This document shows, piece after piece, positions 6,483 through 12,497 of a DNA stretch of 27,127 bases (position 1 is the stretch's first letter; every line of letters begins with the position of its first letter). The notes under the pieces are model-generated. The model was not told where the DNA came from. It saw nothing but the letters and a program-made list of their open reading frames with translations, and searched no databases. The stretch covers positions 1 through 27,127 of the forward strand of contig UQVS01000026.1 of assembly GCA_900544615.1 (NCBI GenBank), read 5' to 3'. Origin of the DNA: an uncultured Oscillibacter sp. (GTDB taxonomy: Bacteria; Bacillota; Clostridia; Oscillospirales; Oscillospiraceae). A program made the translations under genes and the position numbers.

Positions 6483-8108
6483 ATGATAAAAGACAGAATG
6501 ATGACAGGCAATCGGGTTGATTGCCTATACCGCGTGTCTACCGATAAGCAGGTGGACTACAACGATAAAAGTCAAGCCGACATTCCCATGCAGCGCAGAG
6601 AGTGCCATCGCTTCTGTGAAAAAATGGGCTGGACGATCGTTCACGAGGAACAGGAGGACGGCGTGTCCGGGCATAAGGTTAGAGCCGAAAACCGGGACAA
6701 GCTGCAAATCATCAAGGAGCGCGCCAAGCAGGGGAAATTCGATATTCTGCTTGTGTTCATGTTTGACCGCATCGGGCGTATCGCCGATGAAACGCCCTTT
6801 GTAGTGGAATGGTTTGTCAAGAACGGCATCCGGGTCTGGAGTACGCAAGAGGGTGAGCAGCGTTTTGATAATCACACGGACAAGCTCACCAACTACATCC
6901 GCTTTTGGCAGGCTGACGGCGAAAGTGAAAAGACTTCAATTCGCACAAAAACCGCTCTCGGCCAGCTCGTCGAGGACGGCGGTTTCAAGGGCGGTCTTGC
7001 TCCTTATGGGTATGACCTTGTAAAGAGTGGGCGCTTCAATAAACGCAAGCACGAAGTTTTTGAGCTGGCTGTCAACGAGGCCGAGGCCGCTGTGGTACGG
7101 ATCATCTTTGACAAATATGTGCATGAGGGTTTCGGCGCTCAACGGATCGCCACCTACTTAAATAATCTTGGCTATCGGGCGAGAACGGGTAAAATGTGGC
7201 ATCACGCCAGCATCCGCGGTATCATTTGCAATCTGACATATACTGGGGTACTTCGCAGCGGCAAAAGCCGCTCCCAAACGCTGCCCCACTTGCAGATTAT
7301 AGAACAGGAGCTGTTCGAGGCTGCACAGCACATTCGTACCTCCCGTGCCAACTCCGCCGAACAGGAACGGCGTGTACCGCTGAATACCCGTGGCCAGTCC
7401 TTGCTGGCCGGGAATGTCTTTTGCGGGCATTGTGGCTCCCGGCTGGCGCTCACCACCAACGGCAAGGCTTATCCATGCAAGGAAGATGCTCACCGCATTG
7501 TAAAGCGTGTACGGTATATCTGCTACGGCAAGACACGCAAGCAAACCGAATGTGACGGGCAAACGGGCTACACGGCGCATATACTTGACGGTATCATTGA
7601 TAAGGTGGTGCGGCAGATTTTTGAGCGGATGAAAGCAATCCCTAAAAGCGAGATCGTTAATATCCGCTACCGTGAAAAGATGGAAGAACGGAAGGCACTT
7701 CTCAAAAGTGCAAAATCAGACTACGCCAAGGCCGCCGCCGAGCTTGATACGCTCCGGGCAGAGGTCATTAAATCTCTCCGGGGCGAAAGTGCTTTTTCGC
7801 AGGATTTGCTTGGTTCTTTGATTTCTGACTGTGAGACAAAATGTCTCGAAGTTCAGCACACTATGGAGGCGGCGCAGGCGGCCTACGACGAGGGACAGGC
7901 CATGCTGGACGCCTTAAACGCTCAGTATGACGATATTATTTCATGGGCGGATATGTACGACAGCGTCAGCACGGAGTCAAAGAAAATGATTGTGAGCTGC
8001 CTGATCCGGCGTGTGGAAGTGTATCGAGACTATCGGCTGCATATCGACTTCAACATTGACTTTGAGCAGTTCAGCGCCGGGCTGGACATTTCGGCAATCG
8101 CCGCATAA
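6483..8108 (+). CDS. Large serine recombinase (TnpX-type) of the element
   Basis: It should catalyse excision and integration of the element through a covalent serine-DNA intermediate. From ATG 6483 (GGA upstream) it is 541 residues; an in-frame extension to 6408 lacks a start signal. The resolvase catalytic domain (about 10-160) carries nucleophile Ser19 in YRVSTDKQ, DRIGR (95-99) and ESEKTSIRTK (148-157). A Recombinase domain follows (about 165-290, GFKGGLAPYGYD and later AQRIATYLNNLGY). A zinc ribbon starts at Cys314 (CGHC, then CYG and C further on), and a coiled-coil region spans about 385-480. All catalytic motifs are present, so it looks functional. It is the last gene of the element, next to the attachment side at the tRNA gene, as is common for such recombinases. 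Confidence 0.93.
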   Translation: MIKDRMMTGNRVDCLYRVSTDKQVDYNDKSQADIPMQRRECHRFCEKMGWTIVHEEQEDGVSGHKVRAENRDKLQIIKERAKQGKFDILLVFMFDRIGRIADETPFVVEWFVKNGIRVWSTQEGEQRFDNHTDKLTNYIRFWQADGESEKTSIRTKTALGQLVEDGGFKGGLAPYGYDLVKSGRFNKRKHEVFELAVNEAEAAVVRIIFDKYVHEGFGAQRIATYLNNLGYRARTGKMWHHASIRGIICNLTYTGVLRSGKSRSQTLPHLQIIEQELFEAAQHIRTSRANSAEQERRVPLNTRGQSLLAGNVFCGHCGSRLALTTNGKAYPCKEDAHRIVKRVRYICYGKTRKQTECDGQTGYTAHILDGIIDKVVRQIFERMKAIPKSEIVNIRYREKMEERKALLKSAKSDYAKAAAELDTLRAEVIKSLRGESAFSQDLLGSLISDCETKCLEVQHTMEAAQAAYDEGQAMLDALNAQYDDIISWADMYDSVSTESKKMIVSCLIRRVEVYRDYRLHIDFNIDFEQFSAGLDISAIAA

Positions 8109-8135
8109 AAAAAGCCCGCTTCAAAAGGGAAGCGG
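8107..8135 (-). terminator. Second leftward terminator behind tRNA-Ala
   Basis: CCGCTTC (8116-8122) and GAAGCGG (8129-8135) form the stem; read on the minus strand it is followed by seven T. It sits directly after the recombinase stop codon and would stop leftward transcription from the tRNA gene entering the element. It may work weakly in the other direction. Confidence 0.55.
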
Positions 8136-8144
8136 ACATAAAAC

Positions 8145-8170
8145 AAAAAACTTGCTTTTTTCAAAGCAAG
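8145..8170 (-). terminator. Terminator of the tRNA-Ala transcript
   Basis: On the minus strand CTTGCTTT (8170-8163) pairs with AAAGCAAG (8158-8151) around a 4-nt loop, followed by six T. It lies about 30 nt beyond the tRNA 3' end. Confidence 0.75.
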
Positions 8171-8183
8171 CATTTATTAAGAA

Positions 8184-8297
8184 TACTCAGCGCACCCGAT
8201 TGGTGGAGATAAGCGGGATCGAACCGCTGACCTCTTGACTGCCAGTCAAGCGCTCTCCCAGCTGAGCTATACCCCCGTATAAGGGGTGCGCTGAGTA
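8184..8297 (-). repeat. Perfect 14-bp inverted repeat flanking tRNA-Ala
   Basis: TACTCAGCGCACCC (8184-8197) and GGGTGCGCTGAGTA (8284-8297) lie 3 nt and 7 nt outside the two ends of the tRNA. In the precursor transcript the leader and trailer would pair into a stem closing on the mature tRNA. Confidence 0.8.
8201..8276 (-). tRNA. tRNA-Ala (anticodon GGC)
   Basis: The 76-nt cloverleaf is on the minus strand. It has acceptor GGGGGTA pairing with TATCTCC and the G3-U70 pair that is the alanine identity element, D-arm AGCTCAGCTGGGAGAGC, anticodon stem CTTGA/TCAAG with loop CTGGCAG (anticodon GGC, codon GCC), T-arm GCGGTTCGATCCCGC, and an encoded CCA end at 8203-8201. It is intact, so the neighbouring element did not disrupt it. 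Its 3' end faces the element, the usual orientation for a tRNA-associated integration site. Confidence 0.97.
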
Positions 8298-8394
8298 ATT
8301 TCTTATTCAATTAGTGGCGAAACTATTCAACATTCCGGCCAAATTCCAACGATCAATCGCTTTCTTTCAGCGCCGCTCGCTCGGAACAATGAAT

Positions 8395-8423
8395 ACTATA
8401 CCAGCATCTACGCAAAATGTCAA
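8395..8423 (-). promoter_or_regulatory. Promoter of tRNA-Ala
   Basis: On the minus strand, -35 TTGACA (8423-8418) and -10 TATAGT (8400-8395) are separated by 17 nt. The start point near 8388 gives a leader of about 110 nt before the mature tRNA. Confidence 0.8.
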
Positions 8424-8476
8424 CACAAATTTTCGCTTTTTTCGCTTTTTTTCGAAATGCGGCAGAATGAACAAAG

Positions 8477-8502
8477 GAGAGGGCGGCAGATACCGCCCTC
8501 CT
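8477..8502 (-). terminator. Terminator of the hydrogenase operon
   Basis: On the minus strand GAGGGCGG (8500-8493) pairs with CCGCCCTC (8486-8479), followed by a short T-rich tail. It lies 17 nt after the hydrogenase stop codon. Confidence 0.6.
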
Positions 8503-8516
8503 TGTGAGACTTGCAA

Positions 8517-10250
8517 TCACTTCGGATGGGCCTGCCATGCGTTGTGGTCGGTATGAAGCAGGTGGTGGGATTTCTCGCCCAACGGCGCGCCGAGGTATTC
8601 CTGATAGAGCGTCTGGATCTCCGGGTTTTCATGGGAGAAGCGAATGGCAGCGTTGGCGTCCAGATTCCACAGCTGGTCACCCCGGTAAGAAGCGTATTCT
8701 GTACCCTCATGGATCGGCTGCCCGCCGCCTCCGGCACAGCCGCCGGGGCAGGCCATGACCTCCACGAAGTCGTACTGTACGTCCCCCTTGGCCAGCGCGT
8801 CCATCAATGCACGGGTATTGCCCAGACCGCTGACCACTGCGACACGCAGGCTGCCGATGCCGGGGACGTGGAAAATGGCCTCTTTCCAGGGCTTGTCTCC
8901 GCGGACAGCGGAGAACGCGTCCGGGTTGGGATTTTTCCCGGTGACCAGATAATACGCGCTGCGGAGCGCAGCGTCCATCACGCCGCCGGTGGTGCCGAAG
9001 ATCACGGCCGCGCCGGTGCCGGTCCCCAGAGGGCTGTCGAATTCTTCGGATTTCAGACTGGCGGGGCGGATGCAGTCGCTGCGGAACAGGCGGCACATCT
9101 CACGGGTGGTCAGAACCACGTCCACATCGGGATCGCCGCAGGCATCCTTCATGGTAGGCAGCTCACATTCCGCCTTCTTGGCGGTGCAGGGCATCAGAGA
9201 GACGACAAAAACCTTGTGGGGATCCAGCCCCATCTTTTCCGCAAAGTAGCTCTTGGCCACCGCGCCGAACATCTGCTGGGGGGATTTGGCGGTGGAGAGA
9301 TTGGCGGTGTACTGGGGGTATTGGCTCTTCAGGAACCGCACCCAGCCGGGACAGCAGGAGGTGAACATGGGCCAGCTGTACTGATCCCTGTGGGTGAAGC
9401 GCTCCACGAATTCGCTGCCTTCCTCCATGATGGTGAGGTCGGCGGTGAAATTGGTGTCGAAGATGTAGTCAAAGCCGATTTGCCGCAGGGCGCTGACCAT
9501 GTGACCGGTGGTGGCCTGCGCCGCCGGGAGTTGGAAGGTTTCCGCCCACGCGACCCGGACGGCAGGGGCGACCTGAACCACGGTGGTGATCTCAGGGTCT
9601 GCCAGCGCGTCCAGCACCCGGTTGGTGTCGTCACGGGCGGTCAGAGCGCCGGTGGGGCAGTGGGTGACGCACTGACCGCAGAAGGTGCAGTCGCTGTCCT
9701 TGAGATAGCGGCCGACAGCCACATCTACCGTGGTGCGGGAGCCGGTGCCTACCACGTCCCAGATGTGCATTCCCTGAATCTTGTCGCAGACCTGAATACA
9801 GCGCATACACTTGATGCACTTGCTGGCCTCGCGGATCACGGGAACGTCCATTTCCAGATGGCTCCGCTCCGGCTTCACCGGGTAGGGCTGATAATGGATG
9901 TTCAGATCGTGGGCCAGACGCTGCAATTCGCAGTTTCCGCTGCGGATGCAGGTGGTGCAGGTGGAGTTATGCTGGGAGAGAATGAGCCGCAGGTTGGTTT
10001 TGCGGGCCTCCCGGACTTTGGGCGTGTTGGTGTGAATGGCCATGCCTTCCACCACGCCGGTGTTGCAGGAGGTCACCAGTCGGTCAGTCCCTTCCACTTC
10101 TACCATGCACATCCGGCAGGCGCCGATCTCGTTGATGTCCTTCAGATAGCACAGGTGGGGGATAGGGATGCCCAGCTGCGTGGCAGCCTCCATAATGGTG
10201 GTGCCGTTTTTTACGGCCATAGCCTTGCCGTTGATCGTGATGTTTACCAT
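8517..10250 (-). CDS. [FeFe]-hydrogenase, group A, catalytic subunit
   Basis: It reversibly reduces protons to H2 at a cytoplasmic H-cluster. From ATG 10250 it has 577 residues. Seen in order: an N-terminal 2Fe-2S domain (Cys34, 45, 48, 62), the His-Cys 4Fe-4S motif (His94, Cys98, 101, 107), two 4Fe-4S clusters (Cys145-148-151-155 and 188-191-194-198) and the H-cluster domain with all three signatures: TSCCPGW (297-303), MPCTAKKAE (353-361) and EVMACPGGCAGGGGQP (from 497). The C-terminal small-subunit-like tail (LYQEYLG, SHHLLHT) is fused. The start overlaps the upstream gene's stop (ATGGTAA), showing translational coupling. All ligands of a prototypical M3-type enzyme are present. Its partner is a NuoF/GltD fusion rather than HydB/HydC, which fits the glutamate-synthase-linked subgroup (A2) better than classic bifurcating A3; subgroup is inferred. 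Confidence 0.95.
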   Translation of the reverse strand: MVNITINGKAMAVKNGTTIMEAATQLGIPIPHLCYLKDINEIGACRMCMVEVEGTDRLVTSCNTGVVEGMAIHTNTPKVREARKTNLRLILSQHNSTCTTCIRSGNCELQRLAHDLNIHYQPYPVKPERSHLEMDVPVIREASKCIKCMRCIQVCDKIQGMHIWDVVGTGSRTTVDVAVGRYLKDSDCTFCGQCVTHCPTGALTARDDTNRVLDALADPEITTVVQVAPAVRVAWAETFQLPAAQATTGHMVSALRQIGFDYIFDTNFTADLTIMEEGSEFVERFTHRDQYSWPMFTSCCPGWVRFLKSQYPQYTANLSTAKSPQQMFGAVAKSYFAEKMGLDPHKVFVVSLMPCTAKKAECELPTMKDACGDPDVDVVLTTREMCRLFRSDCIRPASLKSEEFDSPLGTGTGAAVIFGTTGGVMDAALRSAYYLVTGKNPNPDAFSAVRGDKPWKEAIFHVPGIGSLRVAVVSGLGNTRALMDALAKGDVQYDFVEVMACPGGCAGGGGQPIHEGTEYASYRGDQLWNLDANAAIRFSHENPEIQTLYQEYLGAPLGEKSHHLLHTDHNAWQAHPK

Positions 10251-12079
10251 TTCTCTATCCGTCCTCCCTTGAAGCTGCCGTAGCCAAAGTGATCGCACCG
10301 CAGGCAGCGCCCGGACTCCTGGGCCACTTCCTCATCCGTCATGGAACATTCCATGCACAGGAAATCGTGCTTGCGCTCGTCGGCGTCCCGTTCCTTGGAG
10401 TCGACCCGGCCGCGGGGACGAATATCGGTACAGCGGGGCGTGGGGATCTCCACATCTGCCCGGATCTCATGGCTGAAGCCAAGATATTCGTCGATGTTGT
10501 CGGCAGCGGCTTTGCCTGCTGCAATGGCACGGATGACCGTAGCCGGGCCGGTAACGCAGTCGCCGCCGGCGAATACGCCCTCCATCTCCGGCAGGCGGGT
10601 GCTGGAGTCTGCCAGCAGGGTGCCGCCCCGCTGGATCTTGATGCCAGCCTGCTCAAAGCCCTGCGATTCGATCCCCTGTCCGATGGCCACGATGATGAGA
10701 TCCGCCGGAATGCGAACCGGCTCCACAGCGGCGGTATTGGGCCGGGGCCGGCCGGCCTTGTCTACCTCGCCGATGATCTGGGGCTGCGCCCACAGGGCTA
10801 CCGCCCGGCCATCTCTGGCTTCGATCCGAATGGGGGCGTGGAGGGTCAGCACTTCAGCGCCCTCGGCGATAGCGCCTTCCACCTCTTCCGGCTGGGCGGT
10901 CATGTCCTCCTGACGGCGGCGGTAGACACAGGTGACTTTTTTGGCCCCCAGGCGGATGGCACTGCGGGTGACGTCCATGGCCACGTTGCCGCCGCCGATG
11001 ACGGCCACGTTCATACCGGTAAAGTCCGGCATTTCATTGTCGCCGATGTGGCGCAGCATATCCACGGCGGACATGACGCCCACGGCGTCCTCACCCTCAA
11101 TGCCGACTTTCTTATCCGTGTGTGCGCCGATGCAGAGATACAGGGCGTCGTACTGATGGCGGAGATCCTCCAGCGTGATATCTGTACCGATATCCACGCC
11201 GGTATGGACTTCAATACCGAGGGAGAGGATGGATGTGATCTCGCCGTCCAGCTTTTCCCGTGGGAAACGGTAGCTGGGAATACCATACCGCATCATGCCC
11301 CCCAACTGCTTGCGCTTTTCGTAGACGGTGACCTTGTGTCCCATGAGGGACAGGTAATAGGCGGCGGACAAACCGCTGGGGCCGCCGCCGACAATGGCTA
11401 CGTGCTTGCCGGTAGGCTCTGCCGGCTGAGGCTGGGGAACCTCACCGGCCCGATCCACGGCGGCCCGCTTCAGGCCGCGGATATTGATGGCGTCATCCAC
11501 CATGTTCCGGCGGCAGCGGGACTCGCAGGGATGCTCGCAGATATAGGCGCAGGCAGTGGCAAAGGGGTTGTCCTTCCGCACCAGGCGCACGGCGTCGGCA
11601 TAGCGGCCTGCATTTACCAGAGAGATGTAGCCGGGAATGTCCACGCCTGCGGGACACATGGCCACACAGGGAACCGGGTTGTGCAGGGTACTCAGGCAGC
11701 GATGGTGGAGAATATGCTCCTCAAAATCCTCCCGGAAGCCCCGGACACTGGTGAGGATCAGGTTGGCGGCGTCGATGCCGATGGCACAGTCTGCCGTATC
11801 CACAATGACCTGAGCCGTCTCTTCCAGATGCCGCAGCATCCGCATATCTGCCTCGCCGTCCAGAATTTCGGACAGCATATCCGACAGCTGCGTTAGACCA
11901 ATGCGGCAGGGTACGCATTTGCCGCAGGTCTGGGCGCGGCAGAGATCCAGAGAGTTCAAAGCCATGTCCACCGGACACAGGCCCGGAGGGCTGGCTGCGA
12001 TCCGGCGCTCCATGTTCCGGTAAATCTGTTCGACAACGGCCTGCGCACGGTCCGGCGTTTTCACTTCCAGTCTGCTCAT
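10244..12079 (-). CDS. NuoF C-terminal 4Fe-4S / GltD-like NAD(P)H oxidoreductase fusion, hydrogenase partner
   Basis: This is the likely electron-transfer partner of the hydrogenase, 611 residues. Residues about 30-125 match the 4Fe-4S end of NuoF (SLDLC47, C52GKC55VPC58R, and Cys98). Residues about 128-200 are the N-terminal Fe-S region of GltD-type proteins (Cys128, 138, 142, 177, 181, 185, 189). A two-dinucleotide-binding oxidoreductase follows, with an FAD motif VGGGPSGLSAAYYLS (230-244) and an NAD(P)H motif IGGGNVAMDVTRSA (361-374) ending in YRRR. The C-terminus carries another cysteine set (CMEC, CLRCDH). The FMN/NADH domain of true NuoF and a NuoE-like subunit are absent. It therefore probably passes electrons between NAD(P)H, FAD and Fe-S centres to the hydrogenase. 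AGGAAGGAAGAT precedes ATG 12079. Confidence 0.88.
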   Translation of the reverse strand: MSRLEVKTPDRAQAVVEQIYRNMERRIAASPPGLCPVDMALNSLDLCRAQTCGKCVPCRIGLTQLSDMLSEILDGEADMRMLRHLEETAQVIVDTADCAIGIDAANLILTSVRGFREDFEEHILHHRCLSTLHNPVPCVAMCPAGVDIPGYISLVNAGRYADAVRLVRKDNPFATACAYICEHPCESRCRRNMVDDAINIRGLKRAAVDRAGEVPQPQPAEPTGKHVAIVGGGPSGLSAAYYLSLMGHKVTVYEKRKQLGGMMRYGIPSYRFPREKLDGEITSILSLGIEVHTGVDIGTDITLEDLRHQYDALYLCIGAHTDKKVGIEGEDAVGVMSAVDMLRHIGDNEMPDFTGMNVAVIGGGNVAMDVTRSAIRLGAKKVTCVYRRRQEDMTAQPEEVEGAIAEGAEVLTLHAPIRIEARDGRAVALWAQPQIIGEVDKAGRPRPNTAAVEPVRIPADLIIVAIGQGIESQGFEQAGIKIQRGGTLLADSSTRLPEMEGVFAGGDCVTGPATVIRAIAAGKAAADNIDEYLGFSHEIRADVEIPTPRCTDIRPRGRVDSKERDADERKHDFLCMECSMTDEEVAQESGRCLRCDHFGYGSFKGGRIEKW

Positions 12080-12175
12080 TTCGCTCGATCTTCCTTTCCT
12101 GTTTTGCTCAGCGAATTCGTATATCCAATATGTTAAAAGATTGTTTATCCAAAATACACGAAAACTCTTATAGAA

Positions 12176-12204
12176 ATTGTACCAAATGACGAAACGGGAT
12201 GCAA
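12176..12204 (-). promoter_or_regulatory. Promoter of the hydrogenase operon
   Basis: On the minus strand, -35 TTGCAT (12204-12199), 17-nt spacer, -10 TACAAT (12181-12176). The leader is about 90 nt. Confidence 0.6.
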
Positions 12205-12420
12205 GGAAAGTTTTCTTTCTGACAATATGGATCGTTTTGGACTGAAAAGAAATAATTCGGGAAGAAAAATGCGGGATTCCAACGAAAATAGTTGAAAAAT
12301 TTTAATAATTCCTGAACGTTTCAAAGGGGGATTCAAAAGAGAAATACTTCTGGGCAATCAGGCGGATCTGTTGGAATAACGATATATTTTGAGTAGAATA
12401 ACGCTTCCCTGAAAGCACCA

Positions 12421-12449
12421 TTGCGAAAGCGGTACAATTATTGTATAAT
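12421..12449 (+). promoter_or_regulatory. Promoter of the fused molybdenum hydroxylase gene
   Basis: -35 TTGCGA (12421-12426), 17-nt spacer, -10 TATAAT (12444-12449). It rules out an upstream start at 12441 for the following gene. Confidence 0.75.
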
Positions 12450-12497
12450 AAGCACAACAAAAAACGAGAGGTTGACCTTTGGAAAGGGGGCGCCGGT

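Larger units (their letters stand above)
1..8140. mobile_element. Right-hand part of an integrative mobilizable/conjugative element
   Basis: Seen: relaxase, XRE regulator, two-component cargo, a small sigma-like protein, a short basic protein and a large serine recombinase lie together and stop just before an intact tRNA-Ala gene. Families of this kind form the recombination and mobilization modules of Clostridial integrative elements related to Tn4451 and Tn1549-like ICEs. The left end is outside the window and no T4SS, coupling protein or MobC gene is visible here, so it may be a mobilizable element or the end of a larger conjugative one. The right boundary is not resolved; it must fall between the recombinase stop (8108) and the tRNA 3' end (8201). 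The two-component cargo is more AT-rich than the flanking genes, which suggests a mosaic origin. Confidence 0.75.
12080..12497. other. 418-nt AT-rich divergent regulatory gap
   Basis: This gap separates the leftward hydrogenase operon from the rightward molybdenum hydroxylase gene. It is much more AT-rich than its neighbours and contains one good promoter on each strand. I saw no convincing gene, molybdenum-cofactor riboswitch or other known RNA motif. Confidence 0.6.

Noticed and set aside
8511..10283. Long plus-strand open frame (590 codons) over the hydrogenase gene
   Set aside because: It is fully antisense to a hydrogenase with every expected motif. High GC and codon bias produce such mirror frames; its translation has no recognisable domains.
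10289..11896. Long plus-strand open frame (535 codons) over the NuoF/GltD fusion gene
   Set aside because: Antisense mirror of a well-supported oxidoreductase; low-complexity His/Gly/Ala composition and no start signal.
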